From Devosia lacusdianchii (GTDB lineage Bacteria; Pseudomonadota; Alphaproteobacteria; Rhizobiales; Devosiaceae), in the NCBI RefSeq assembly GCF_022429625.1, contig NZ_CP092483.1, positions 1,550,001-1,614,000 on the forward strand: a stretch of DNA of 64,000 bases, in the 5' to 3' direction. Under the pieces are notes generated by a model. It saw nothing but the letters and a program-made list of their open reading frames with translations. It did no database searches and was not told the origin of the DNA. Shown here piece by piece: positions 8,094 through 17,445 of this stretch. Position numbers and translations under genes: made by a program. Position 1 is the first letter of the stretch, and each line of letters starts with the position of its first letter.

Positions 8094-11000
8094 ATGATCA
8101 GGGACCTCCTCAAGTGGGTCGCGCCGGGACTGGCAACTGTCCTGGGCGGCACGGCATTGTTGCTGACCATGACTTCGGCGAATGTCGCCAGTGATGTTGG
8201 CGCTCAGGGCGCGTCTGCAATGCAGGGTGCCGGTTACGACTGGGCAGAATTGACTGTCGATGCCCGGGACGTGATCCTGTCGGGAACCACCACTGATCAG
8301 GAAATGGCCGATGCCGCCGTTTCTCGGCTGGCCAACCTGTCGGGCGTGCGAACAATTACGACGGACATCACGCTCGCCCCACTTTCTCGGCCATATTTGT
8401 TCGAGGCCCGGATTGACGACGGCGTCGTCAGCATAGCGGGCGGCGTACCCGATGAGCGTACGCGCCAATTGCTATTGTCTCGTGCCGGTCTCGAAGAGGG
8501 TGGGCTGGAGCTGCGCTCTGGCATGCCCGAACGTCGAACTTGGCTGGCGGGGGCGCAATATGCGGTCGACCAGCTGAGCCATTTCGATCAGGGTCAGGTG
8601 ACCCTGTCCGATCTCACGCTCGAATTGACCGGTCGGGCCAAAAGTGAGCGCGATTTCCGCGATCTGCTCATCATCATGCGGGCAGGGGCCCCCAGTGGCG
8701 TGGCGCTCGGCTCCGTCGATATCCGCCCCGCTCTGGTTTCGCCCTACGAATGGAGCGCTTCGTCCGATGGCGCCCGGATCAGCGTCGAGGGCTTTGTGCC
8801 CGACGAAGCGCTGATCGAGCGATTGCGCAGCGCTGATGTTGCCGGCCTGCCGGTCGCCACCGGGCTGGCATTGGGTTCCGGCGAACCAGCCGGATTTGCC
8901 GAGCTTTCCCAAAAGCTTATCGAGCAACTCTCAAAACTTGAATACGGAGCGGCCACGATCACCGACGGCCAGAGTTCGCTCACCGGAGCGCCTCCAACTG
9001 CCGAAATCGCCGATGACATCGTGGCCCAACTTGAGTCTTCGGGCTCGATTGTCGTACTCGATCCGCCACGCATCTCAGACTATTGGACCAGCGCCACCCG
9101 CCAGCCGGGCGGATTGACGATTTTCGACGGCTACGCCCCCGACGAAGCGACGCGTGAGGCACTGGGTCAGCGAGCAGGGGCTGATATCTCCTGGCTCAAG
9201 CTCGGACGCGGGGCCCCGGAACGTTACCAGTCCGCCATGGATTTCGGGCTCGCTGCACTCGAGCGCATGAGCGAAGGTCGCTTCGCTTTGCGCGACAATG
9301 TGCTGACGCTCAGCGGCGTTGCGCGTTCGGGCGCGGACTACGAGGCCCTCGTCGCTGAGATGGCAGCGAGCGCGCCCCAAGGCCTTGTGCTGGTGCGCGC
9401 CGAGATATCGGCGCCCCGCGCTGCGCAATACAATTGGACCGCGACCAAGGATACGGCCGGCGTCATTTCGCTCTCCGGCATGGTCCCGAGCCCAACGGTC
9501 GAGGCAACACTGCTCGCGGCGGCGGGGCCGTCGGCCAGCGAGAACTTGACCTATGCGTCGGGTGAACCGAGCAATTTCGTGGCTGCAGCGCAGACTGGGA
9601 TCGGCCTGCTGCAATGGCTGAGCGACGGCAAGGTGGTCTATGACGGCACGGGTTGGACTGTGACGGGCAACGCCAAGTCGGCGATCGACAAGGGCGCGAT
9701 CGACGCCGATTTCGTCACCCGCCAGCTCGCTGCGGCGGGCTGGTCCATGGCCGTCGCTGAACCAATTCCCGCAATTCCGCAAGTGTCGCCATACATCTGG
9801 TCCGTCAGCAAGACAGCCGATGGAGCTATAGTCCTGAACGGTCATGCCCCGACCGCTGGCTTTCAGCGCTTCGCCGCAATCCATGCCGGCGATAAGGTTA
9901 CGGACAGAACCAGCCTGGGCGCCGGGGCGCCGGAAGGCTTCATCGCCGCGGCGACCGCGGCACTCGATGCCGTACTGGCCCTCGAAGCCGGCTCGGCCCG
10001 GTTCGATGGCACAAGCTGGTCGATTTCCGGCGCGGCGCCCTCAATGGAAGCGCGCGGCGCCACCCTGGCCGCGCTGGCCAGCACCACCGACAGCTCCAGC
10101 TGGTCCATCGCCGTCGAAGCGCCCGAGCCGGTGCCGGCAGCCACGACGCCTTATGTCTGGTCCGCCACCAAGTCAGCCGACGGCCAGGTCACCCTGACGG
10201 GCCTGGTTCCGGCGGCGGCATTACAGCGCTTCCTGGCCGTGCGAGCCGGGGAGGGCGCGATCGATGAAACCGCAGTCGATCCGACTGCGCCGGAGAACTT
10301 CGCCACCGACGTTCTCGCGGCCATCGATGCGCTCGCCGGTGTCACCGAGGGCGCTGCCCGGTTCGACGGCAGCCAATGGAGCCTCGAGGGCAAGCTGCGC
10401 GACGCCGATAGCGCTGCCACGATCGATACCGCCCTGGCCGCCGCGACGACGCCAGCCGACGCCTGGCTGCTGACATTGATCACCCCGCCACCTGCGCCAG
10501 GGGCCGCCGTAGTCACCGAACAGCCGGCTGAGCCGCCCGCGCTCGAACCCGCGTCCATCGATCCGGCTTACGCCTTCTCGGCCAGCCGCTTGCCCGATGG
10601 CACGGTGATTCTCAGCGGGCAGGTTCCCGCCGATCCGGCGATGCGCTATCTCGGCGCCATCACCAATGGTGACACCGCCGCTGTGAGCATTGCGCAGGGC
10701 GCACCAGAGAACTTCCTGCCGAGTGCCGAAGCCGGTCTGCGGGCGCTGATGCAGTTGACCGAAGGCCAGCTCGATTTCGCATCGGGCGCCTGGAGCCTCA
10801 AGGGTATTGCCGCCGACGAGGCCGTTCGCGACGCGGTGGTTGCGGCCGTGGCGGCGAATCCCGAAGGCAATAGCTGGAGCCTCACCGTCGACGTGCCGCC
10901 ACCCGCGCCGGAGCCAGCCGTGGCCGCCGTCGCGACGACCGCCGCCCCGCCATCCGAGCCGGTCGCCGCCGTGGATATTGCGGCATGCCAGGCGCCATTG

Positions 11001-11351
11001 GCGGACTTCTCGGCCCGCAACGCCATCCTGTTCCAGTCTGGCCGCGCCATCATCGCCGCCGAGTCCGATCCGGCTTTGGCCGAGCTGGCCACCGATCTGT
11101 CGGCCTGTCCGGATGCCGTCGTGCATATCGAGGGCCACACCGATGCCGATGGCGACGAGCAGCTGAATCTGGCGCTTTCGGTGGCACGCGCCGAGGCCGT
11201 CGTCGAGGCGTTGGTGCAACGCGGCGTGACGCCGGCCCGGCTCTATGCCGTCGGCTACGGCGAGTCCAGGCCCATCGCCGATAACGAAAGCGCAGAAGGA
11301 AAGCGGCTGAACCGGCGCATCGTGGTGACGGTGACGGGCGAGCATTACTGA
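8094..11351 (+). CDS. large OmpA-family protein with seven degenerate BON-like repeats
   Basis: 1085-aa envelope protein. An N-terminal hydrophobic segment (residues 8-28, APGLATVLGGTALLLTM) is a membrane anchor or signal. A first BON-like strand-helix unit follows, then seven units of 112-138 aa, each opening with a line such as SPYEWSASSDGARISVEGFV or TPYVWSATKSADGQVTLTGL at about residues 97, 215, 327, 443, 565, 685 and 823. Pro/Ala-rich linkers lead into a C-terminal OmpA domain (about 964-1085, with HIEGHTDADGDEQLN, LSVARA and NRRI) that binds peptidoglycan. The ATG at 8094 has a GGACGAG site. The repeat pattern suggests a long periplasmic spacer or scaffold. It is followed closely by a 37-aa membrane ORF and a membrane HHH protein. 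Confidence 0.85.
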   Translation: MIRDLLKWVAPGLATVLGGTALLLTMTSANVASDVGAQGASAMQGAGYDWAELTVDARDVILSGTTTDQEMADAAVSRLANLSGVRTITTDITLAPLSRPYLFEARIDDGVVSIAGGVPDERTRQLLLSRAGLEEGGLELRSGMPERRTWLAGAQYAVDQLSHFDQGQVTLSDLTLELTGRAKSERDFRDLLIIMRAGAPSGVALGSVDIRPALVSPYEWSASSDGARISVEGFVPDEALIERLRSADVAGLPVATGLALGSGEPAGFAELSQKLIEQLSKLEYGAATITDGQSSLTGAPPTAEIADDIVAQLESSGSIVVLDPPRISDYWTSATRQPGGLTIFDGYAPDEATREALGQRAGADISWLKLGRGAPERYQSAMDFGLAALERMSEGRFALRDNVLTLSGVARSGADYEALVAEMAASAPQGLVLVRAEISAPRAAQYNWTATKDTAGVISLSGMVPSPTVEATLLAAAGPSASENLTYASGEPSNFVAAAQTGIGLLQWLSDGKVVYDGTGWTVTGNAKSAIDKGAIDADFVTRQLAAAGWSMAVAEPIPAIPQVSPYIWSVSKTADGAIVLNGHAPTAGFQRFAAIHAGDKVTDRTSLGAGAPEGFIAAATAALDAVLALEAGSARFDGTSWSISGAAPSMEARGATLAALASTTDSSSWSIAVEAPEPVPAATTPYVWSATKSADGQVTLTGLVPAAALQRFLAVRAGEGAIDETAVDPTAPENFATDVLAAIDALAGVTEGAARFDGSQWSLEGKLRDADSAATIDTALAAATTPADAWLLTLITPPPAPGAAVVTEQPAEPPALEPASIDPAYAFSASRLPDGTVILSGQVPADPAMRYLGAITNGDTAAVSIAQGAPENFLPSAEAGLRALMQLTEGQLDFASGAWSLKGIAADEAVRDAVVAAVAANPEGNSWSLTVDVPPPAPEPAVAAVATTAAPPSEPVAAVDIAACQAPLADFSARNAILFQSGRAIIAAESDPALAELATDLSACPDAVVHIEGHTDADGDEQLNLALSVARAEAVVEALVQRGVTPARLYAVGYGESRPIADNESAEGKRLNRRIVVTVTGEHY

Positions 11352-11383
11352 CCGGCGCTAAACGGGGGGAGGGGGCGTTGGTG

Positions 11384-11497
11384 ATGAGCTGGAATGGGGT
11401 GGTCTTTTTGCTGGGCTACTACTGGCCCTACCTGGCCGGTGTCGGCGTGATTGGCCTCATCGTTGGCTGGCGCAGCTTTGCGCCGCCAAAGGCCTGA
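11384..11497 (+). CDS. 37-aa single-pass membrane protein
   Basis: Short ORF: MSWNGVVFLLGYYWPYLAGV continues GVIGLIVGWRSFAPPKA. It has one hydrophobic segment spanning residues 5-29 and a basic C-terminal tail. A GGGGGAGGGGG stretch 7-17 bases upstream can serve as ribosome-binding site. It sits 32 bp after the OmpA-repeat gene and its stop is 10 bp before the GTG of the HHH protein, so the three look like one operon. No family is recognised. Support is the strong ribosome-binding site, the coherent TM segment and the tight fit between two genes. Confidence 0.6.
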   Translation: MSWNGVVFLLGYYWPYLAGVGVIGLIVGWRSFAPPKA

Positions 11498-11507
11498 GGA
11501 CCTGGGC

Positions 11508-12026
11508 GTGACCAACCTGGCGCATATCTGCGAAACGGCCGTACTGGTACTGGTGGCCTATCTGGCCGGCTGCGTGCTCGGCTATGTCGCGCACCGTGTT
11601 CTGCATGCGGCGCGCGGTACCCGCAACGTTCCGGCCACACTGGTCACAGCCGCTCCCGCCACAACGGCCCCGCCGGCGCGTCCGCGGTCGCCCGCGGCAC
11701 GGTTGGCCGCAACCGCATCCGCCGATGAGCCTGCTCCATTGCCGGCCGTCGCTTCGGCAAAGCCAGTATCTAAGCCGGTCGAGCCCAAACCGGCGGCGCT
11801 GGCCGCGCCGCTTGGCGGGCAGGCCGATAATCTCAAGCAAATCAAGGGCATTGGCCCCAAGATCGAGACATCGCTCAATGCCATGGGCGTCTATCACCTC
11901 GACCAGATTGCCCGCTGGACCAGGGCCAATGCCGATTGGGTCGATGGCCAATTGGCTTTCAAGGGCCGCATCCGGCGCGAGCGCTGGGTCGAGCAGGCCA
12001 TCGAGCTGAGCAAAGTGAAGGCTTGA
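11508..12026 (+). CDS. membrane-anchored helix-hairpin-helix protein
   Basis: 172-aa protein from the GTG at 11508 (GAGGA site 8 bases upstream). Residues 8-28 form a TM helix (AVLVLVAYLAGCVLGYVAH), followed by about 70 residues rich in Ala, Pro and Thr. The C-terminal domain carries the helix-hairpin-helix LKQIKGIGPKIETSLNAMGV and the segment YHLDQIARWT, then a basic tail. The same C-terminal domain is found on alphaproteobacterial proteins annotated as flap-endonuclease-like and on some NuoE extensions; no catalytic residues are visible, so a nuclease role is not supported. It is the last gene of the OmpA-repeat unit. Confidence 0.8.
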   Translation: MTNLAHICETAVLVLVAYLAGCVLGYVAHRVLHAARGTRNVPATLVTAAPATTAPPARPRSPAARLAATASADEPAPLPAVASAKPVSKPVEPKPAALAAPLGGQADNLKQIKGIGPKIETSLNAMGVYHLDQIARWTRANADWVDGQLAFKGRIRRERWVEQAIELSKVKA

Positions 12027-12074
12027 TATCTCGCCGGGGTGGCCGGCGATGGACGAAGTCGTTCTTCCGGCCGG

Positions 12075-12150
12075 GTCATTCCCGCGAAAGCGGGAACCTA
12101 CCTTTTGATGCATGGAAGCAAACAGGGCTTCCCGCTTTCGCCGGAATGAC
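12075..12150. repeat. palindromic intergenic repeat, family A copy 1
   Basis: Starts GTCATTCCCGCGAAAGCGGG and ends in the complementary CCCGCTTTCGCCGGAATGAC, with a short centre. The outer arms pair, and each arm holds its own small hairpin. Same layout as the copies at 18715-18805, 45046-45104 and 62161-62259. Confidence 0.85.
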
Positions 12151-12212
12151 CCGGCGGGTTGGATGCTGGTGAGGTTCATCGAACGCGACGTGCTTTAGAC
12201 CCACACCAGCCC

Positions 12213-13151
12213 CTACGCCGCTTTGCCGAGCAACCTGGTGCTGGTGCCGATCACGAATTCTGCCACCGCTTCGATTTCCTCGCGCTGGTCAAACAGTGCA
12301 GGCGAGCCTTGCCCGGCAATTGTCAGCGCCGTCGCGTCGGGTCGGCGTCGCACCATTTCATCGAAGGTTTCGCGCCGAAGCTGGTCGGTCAGTTGCGTCC
12401 GCAGCAGCATCAGCGGCGCGCAGGTCAGCGCATCGAACAGCGGCCATTGCGGGGTCAGCACATCGTCGAAATTGATGCTCGCCAGGGCTGCGATCAGGCG
12501 CTGATCGTAAAGTGGCCGGGCGCGGCCTCGTTTGTCGAGATAGTGGCTGCGCCCCATCAGCGCCGCGAGCCGGTCATCGGGCAGGCCCGGATAATTGCCG
12601 GCGAGAATTTGGCGGAAGCCCGCATTGGTCACCTTGGCGCCGCGCAGACCCTCCACATGCTGCAGATTATTGCGCAGCCGCACGATGCCGCGGGAATCCG
12701 TCACCGGGCCCGAATCCAGCAATACGGTTCCTGCAATCAGCAGCGGATGCGCCGTGGCCAATGCCATCGCCACCTGTCCGCCATGCCCCTGTCCGAGAAT
12801 GATGGCGCGGCTGATGCCGAGCGCCGCCAATATCGAGGCGACGTCCCGTGCATCCGCCAATGAGCTGTAGTCCTCGGCCCGCAAGCGATCGTCGGCCCGT
12901 CCCCGACCGGGCAGATCGAGCAGCACCACCGGCCATTCCCCGCCGCCCATGCGTCGAAAATAGTCGGCGAAGGCAGTGAAGTCGCTCATATTGCGCTGAT
13001 AGCCGGGAATGCAGACCACCGGCAGTCGCGCCTGCGACAATCGCCCGGCCACGTGCACGGCTGCGCGCAACCCTGCCGCCAGCGTGACCTGGGTAATTGG
13101 TAGGCCGGCGAAGGCGGCGTGGTCTGGGGGGCTGGTTCTGCTGCGGGCCAT
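12213..13151 (-). CDS. alpha/beta-fold hydrolase with altered nucleophile elbow
   Basis: 312-aa alpha/beta-hydrolase from the ATG at 13151. It has the oxyanion-side motif VVCIPGYQRN, a LLDLPGRGRAD segment, and the expected elbow after ILAALGISRAIIL. The elbow reads GQGHGG, placing Gly where the family has the nucleophilic Ser (GxSxG). The gene is otherwise intact, so it may be a non-catalytic relative or use another residue. The substrate is unknown. Its 5' end faces away from the transglycosylase gene 41 bp upstream on the same strand, so the two may be co-transcribed. Confidence 0.78.
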   Translation of the reverse strand: MARSRTSPPDHAAFAGLPITQVTLAAGLRAAVHVAGRLSQARLPVVCIPGYQRNMSDFTAFADYFRRMGGGEWPVVLLDLPGRGRADDRLRAEDYSSLADARDVASILAALGISRAIILGQGHGGQVAMALATAHPLLIAGTVLLDSGPVTDSRGIVRLRNNLQHVEGLRGAKVTNAGFRQILAGNYPGLPDDRLAALMGRSHYLDKRGRARPLYDQRLIAALASINFDDVLTPQWPLFDALTCAPLMLLRTQLTDQLRRETFDEMVRRRPDATALTIAGQGSPALFDQREEIEAVAEFVIGTSTRLLGKAA

Positions 13152-13192
13152 GCGTGCATTTTGAGGCAGCGGCGCCGCCGCCTCAAGCGATT

Positions 13193-15214
13193 CTACTCGA
13201 TCGTGCGCAGGGCCTGCATCAACGTCAGCCGGCTGTCGCCTAATCGCTCCCGATAGACCAGATAATTGCCCAGCACGCGTTTCACATAGGTCCGGGTTTC
13301 CTGGAACGGGATCAGCTCCACCCAGATCACCGGATCGACATTGTCGGCGCGCGGGTCTCCATAGGCCCTGAGCCACTTGTCGGCATTGCCCGGGCCGGCA
13401 TTGTAGGCTGCCGCCGCGAGCACCAGCGAGCCGTCATAGCGATCGAGCTGCTTGGCAAGGTAGGTCGAGCCCAGCAGGGCGTTATAGGCGGCGTCGCTCA
13501 CCAGCCGATTGGGCGAATAGTCGACGCCCACTTGCCGCGCCACATCCTTGGCCGTGCCCGGCATCAATTGCATGATGCCGCGCGCACCCGCCACCGATAC
13601 GGCATCGATCTGGAACATCGATTCCTGCCGGGCTACGGCATAGACGGCCGCGCGATCGGCGGCCAATTGGGCATTGACCGGAACACCATCCTTGGGGAAG
13701 CTGAACAGGTCCAGCGGCGTACCGCGTTGGTCGGCCGTGTTGGCAATGGCGATGGCAAGGTGATGCGCGCCGATCTCCTGCGCCAGCCGCGCCGCCAGCA
13801 GCAGGTCGCCGCCATTTGTCAGGCCACTGCCAAAATGGCTTAGCAACGGCGCTGCCATAGTCCCCTGGCCATTGGCAGCCAGCAGCCTGATTGCCTGCAC
13901 CACCTGATTGCTGTCGAACAGGGTCTTGCTCTGCGTTCCGTCGGGCAGGGGGCGGATATTGACGCTGTCCTGGCCCAATTCCGCCCGCGCCAATTGCCCG
14001 TAATAGACCGTGCCATAGCGCGCCGCCGTCTCGAATGCCGCTCGTGCCGCGGGCTCATCCCCCAGCTTGCGATTGGCGCGCGCTAGCCAATAATTGGCCT
14101 GGCTGACGCTATCGGGCAGCGTCGCATAAGGTAGCATTGCCGTGAACTGGGCCTTGGCCGACGCCGCGTCATCAAGAAACGACAGCGCGATCCAGCCGGC
14201 GTGGAAATGCGCCTCCACCATGCGGCCGTCAGGCCCATTGCGGTAGCCGGCGGCGGCTTGGAAGGCGAGGGCGGGTTGGCCGGCATCGAGCAGCTTGCGC
14301 ACCAGGGTGCGCCGCTCATACCACCACTCAGCGGCGTCAGGCAGCTCGTCAGGTGCCTTGTTCAGCCAATCAACCGCGCTCTGCCATAGCTCGAACTGCC
14401 GGGCCCGCTGCGCACGAGAGAAGATGAAGACCGGATTGGCCTGCATGCTCGGATCGACGCTGTCGAGCTTGGCCTTGGCGTCGGCATCATTGCGCGACAC
14501 CGCGGCGCGCGCCACCACCAGCGATGCCTGTGCCTCGGTCAGGAACGGGATCAGCCGCTCGCTGCCACGGGCGCGGTCATGCATCATCAGGTGGATGGCG
14601 CGCTGCCAATGCGTGTCGCAATCGAGCAGCGTGCCCAATTTGGCGAGCACGGTCTTTTCTTGCGCCTCGGTCAGGAAGTTCTCGATCCACAGGCTGCGCG
14701 CCAGCTCAGTCGCCCGCGCATCATTGCCAGCCGCGACGTACGCCGCAGCCAGCATGATCTGGCCATCAACCGTGCTCGGCGTGGTGTCGCCCAACAGGCT
14801 CACGACAACAGTCGGCTCCGGCTCGGCTTCGGCAAGCGCCTGTTCGATCCGTGTCTGGTAGAGGCTGGCGGGCGCGAATTCCGGCGCATCCGCAGCGAAG
14901 CGCTGCACGGTCTGGTAGTCGATCTTGCCGCCATTGAAGTAGATGGCCGCCCACTGGATGGTTCGCCGCTCCACCGCATTTCCAAGCCCGCGAGCGGCCG
15001 CATAGGCCGCGACCGGGTCGCCGCCGACAAGGGTGGCCAGCGCGGCGCGAAACGGCGCCGAGCCCTCTTCACCGGTACCAGCCAACGCCACGTCCGGCTG
15101 CACCGAGCCGGTCGTTGTCATATCGACGGTGTCATTGGCCGGCGCAAACGAGAAGGGGGCAAAGCTAGCCAGTCCCAAAACCGCTGCGACGAAACCTGCC
15201 CGTAAGCGCTTCAT
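13193..15214 (-). CDS. soluble-type lytic murein transglycosylase
   Basis: 673-aa Slt70-like enzyme. It has a signal peptide (about residues 1-24, MKRLRAGFVAAVLGLASFAP), a long alpha-helical superhelix with TPR-like units, and a C-terminal SLT domain. The SLT domain shows ARQESMFQIDAVS with the catalytic Glu near residue 531, then AGARGIMQLMPGTAK and AAYNAGPGNADKW. It cleaves the MurNAc-GlcNAc bond to give 1,6-anhydromuropeptides in the periplasm, a source of the turnover products that MurQ and NagA handle. Divergent from dapA across 249 bp. Confidence 0.93.
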   Translation of the reverse strand: MKRLRAGFVAAVLGLASFAPFSFAPANDTVDMTTTGSVQPDVALAGTGEEGSAPFRAALATLVGGDPVAAYAAARGLGNAVERRTIQWAAIYFNGGKIDYQTVQRFAADAPEFAPASLYQTRIEQALAEAEPEPTVVVSLLGDTTPSTVDGQIMLAAAYVAAGNDARATELARSLWIENFLTEAQEKTVLAKLGTLLDCDTHWQRAIHLMMHDRARGSERLIPFLTEAQASLVVARAAVSRNDADAKAKLDSVDPSMQANPVFIFSRAQRARQFELWQSAVDWLNKAPDELPDAAEWWYERRTLVRKLLDAGQPALAFQAAAGYRNGPDGRMVEAHFHAGWIALSFLDDAASAKAQFTAMLPYATLPDSVSQANYWLARANRKLGDEPAARAAFETAARYGTVYYGQLARAELGQDSVNIRPLPDGTQSKTLFDSNQVVQAIRLLAANGQGTMAAPLLSHFGSGLTNGGDLLLAARLAQEIGAHHLAIAIANTADQRGTPLDLFSFPKDGVPVNAQLAADRAAVYAVARQESMFQIDAVSVAGARGIMQLMPGTAKDVARQVGVDYSPNRLVSDAAYNALLGSTYLAKQLDRYDGSLVLAAAAYNAGPGNADKWLRAYGDPRADNVDPVIWVELIPFQETRTYVKRVLGNYLVYRERLGDSRLTLMQALRTIE

Positions 15215-15463
15215 CTGCCGTCCTGCTGGTATACAAGTCGTAGATCCGGCAAGGAGCCCCCACCTTGCGGTTAACCTATCGTTATCCCGGTCGGGTAAAC
15301 ATCTGGTTGCCGCTGGTGATCCGTGCCGGCCGTGGCAGCAACAAAGCGTTGTGGTGCTGCCCGATAGAAACTATGGTGCGGCCCGTTATTCGGCCTGCCA
15401 ATCCGGCTATGCCATCCCGCCACGGCTGAACTGTGGCAACCTAACCTGAGGAAAATCCGACAA

Positions 15464-16339
15464 ATGCTGCGAGGATCGATTACGGCGCTCATCACTCCCA
15501 TGCTCAATGGGAACGTGGATGAGAAAGCCTTCGCCAGCTTTGTCGACTGGCAGATCGCCGAGGGCACGCACGGTCTGGTGCCGGTCGGCACCACGGGCGA
15601 AAGCCCCACTGTCAGCCACGAAGAGCATCGTCGCGTCGTCGAAATCTGCGTCGAAGTCGCCAACAAGCGCGTGCCTGTCATCGCCGGCGCGGGCTCGAAC
15701 TCGACTGCCGAAGCGGTGTCGCTCGCCAAGTTCGCCGAGGAAACCGGTGCTGATGCCGTGCTTTCCGTCGTGCCCTACTACAACAAGCCCAGCCAGGAAG
15801 GGCTGTTCCAGCACTTCTCGGCTGTCGCCAAGGCCGTCGGTATTCCGGTCATCCTCTACAGCGTGCCCGGCCGCACCATTGCCGATCTGACCGTCGATAC
15901 CATCGCGCGTCTGCACGAGGCTCACGCCAACATTATCGGCGTCAAGGACGCAACGGCTGATCTTGGCCGGGCCAGCCTGCAGCGAGCCAAGCTCGGCACC
16001 GACTTCATCCTGCTTTCGGGTGAAGACATCACCGCTCTCGGTTTCAATGCCCATGGCGGCAATGGCTGCATTTCGGTCACCGCCAACATCGCTCCGCGCC
16101 TCTGCTCACAGATGCAGGAGCTTTCCCTGGCCGGTGACTTCAAGGGCGCACTCGCCATCCAGGACAAGCTGGTGCATCTGCACAAGAACGTCTTCATCGA
16201 GCCCAGCCCGGCCCCCGTGAAATACGGCGCCAGCCGCCTCAACCTCTGTGCCAACGAACTGCGCCTGCCGCTCGTGCCGGCCACCAGAGCCGCCGAGGAC
16301 GCGATGGACTTTGCAATGCGCCATGCAGGTCTTATCTAG
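15464..16339 (+). CDS. dapA: 4-hydroxy-tetrahydrodipicolinate synthase
   Basis: 291-aa TIM-barrel aldolase that condenses pyruvate with aspartate semialdehyde in lysine and diaminopimelate synthesis. The Thr pair of GTTGES (43-44), Tyr132 in LYSVPGRT and the Schiff-base Lys161 in GVKDAT are all present, at the positions of the E. coli enzyme. A GAGG site precedes the ATG. It is followed after 5 bp by smpB, a conserved rhizobial arrangement. Confidence 0.97.
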   Translation: MLRGSITALITPMLNGNVDEKAFASFVDWQIAEGTHGLVPVGTTGESPTVSHEEHRRVVEICVEVANKRVPVIAGAGSNSTAEAVSLAKFAEETGADAVLSVVPYYNKPSQEGLFQHFSAVAKAVGIPVILYSVPGRTIADLTVDTIARLHEAHANIIGVKDATADLGRASLQRAKLGTDFILLSGEDITALGFNAHGGNGCISVTANIAPRLCSQMQELSLAGDFKGALAIQDKLVHLHKNVFIEPSPAPVKYGASRLNLCANELRLPLVPATRAAEDAMDFAMRHAGLI

Positions 16340-16344
16340 AGCGC

Positions 16345-16842
16345 ATGGCCCAGAAGAACGACAAATCCAGGAACGGTGTGATCAGCCACGGTCTCGTGGC
16401 TGAAAACCGTCGTGCACGCTACGATTACGAGATCGGCGAGACGCTAGAGGCCGGCCTCGTGCTGACGGGCACCGAGGTCAAGTCGCTCCGCCTCGGCAAA
16501 GCGCAGATCACCGAGTCCTATGCCTCGCCCGAAAAAGGCGAGTTATGGCTGATCAACGCCCACATTCCCGAGTATCTCCAGGCCAACCGCTTCAACCACG
16601 AAGAAAAGCGGCCGCGGAAGCTGCTCGTCTCGCGCAAGCAACTGGCTCACCTCGACCAGGAAGTATCCCGCGCCGGCAACACCATCGTGCCGCTAAAACT
16701 GTTCTTCAACGACCAGGGCCGTGCCAAGGTGCTGATCGGCCTCGGCAAGGGCAAGAAGAACTACGACAAGCGCGAAACCGAGCGTAATCGCGACTGGAAC
16801 CGCGACAAATCCCGCATCATGAAAGAGGGTGGGCGCGGCTAG
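16345..16842 (+). CDS. smpB: SsrA-binding protein SmpB
   Basis: 165-aa partner of tmRNA in trans-translation. Characteristic segments are [42 protein letters not shown] and the basic C-terminal tail [11 protein letters not shown] that inserts into the ribosome. Length is normal. Only 5 bp separate it from dapA, so the two are probably co-transcribed. The ssrA gene itself was not seen in this window. The 3' end overlaps the next, convergent gene by 4 bp. Confidence 0.97.
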   Translation: MAQKNDKSRNGVISHGLVAENRRARYDYEIGETLEAGLVLTGTEVKSLRLGKAQITESYASPEKGELWLINAHIPEYLQANRFNHEEKRPRKLLVSRKQLAHLDQEVSRAGNTIVPLKLFFNDQGRAKVLIGLGKGKKNYDKRETERNRDWNRDKSRIMKEGGRG

Positions 16843-17387
16843 CTCGCGCACCGCGCCAGGATATCGGCCGTACCGGGCTTCTGGATCACCAGAATATCCG
16901 GCGAGGGCCGGGATACGCTCACCGTGCCGTTGAGCCCGCTTAGCAGGGCGTTGAGCGCCGTAGCGTCCGCATTGTCGACGTCGATCCCCAGCCACTTGGC
17001 CGCGACCTGCGGGTCGGTATAACTACCGAATTCACTGCCGGCGCGAGCGGTGTAGATCGTCGTGCTCACCGGCTTTCCCTCGGCATTGACACGGCTGGCC
17101 TCGAACGAAAATCCGTCGCGAACCGCGATCTGGGTCAGCGACTTCTCGCAGGCCATGGCGAAAAGATCAGGATCGTCACCGGTCGGCTGCAACGCGCCGA
17201 TCGGGAACCAGTCGCCCGCCAGACCATCCAGCAATTGCCGGCGATAATCCGCCGGATCGGCGTTTGTGCCACCCAGCGTCGCGACCACGTCTGCATACTG
17301 GTCAAATACCGTTGCGTCCTGGGCCATGGCCGGCATGGCGCCAAGCAGCAGGCTGGCAACGGTCAAATTGAGTAAGGCGATCCGCAT
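16839..17387 (-). CDS. exported hypothetical protein
   Basis: 182-aa protein with a clear signal peptide ([20 protein letters not shown], cleavage near AMAQ) and a predicted mature periplasmic domain of about 160 residues. Two Cys (in AMACEKS and near the end in ARCAS) could form a disulfide. No family is recognised. It is convergent with smpB (4-bp overlap) and is followed upstream by the NYN-domain gene on the same strand after 58 bp. Confidence 0.7.
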   Translation of the reverse strand: MRIALLNLTVASLLLGAMPAMAQDATVFDQYADVVATLGGTNADPADYRRQLLDGLAGDWFPIGALQPTGDDPDLFAMACEKSLTQIAVRDGFSFEASRVNAEGKPVSTTIYTARAGSEFGSYTDPQVAAKWLGIDVDNADATALNALLSGLNGTVSVSRPSPDILVIQKPGTADILARCAS

Positions 17388-17445
17388 GTGGCTAAAACTC
17401 CGCTTTCGCGAAAGCTAGCAGGGCGGCACTCCGGCGACCAGCGTA

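Noticed and set aside
10221..11345. 374-codon minus-strand frame opposite the OmpA-repeat gene
   Set aside because: Rich in Gly/Arg/His with no domain, and fully covered by the plus-strand gene.
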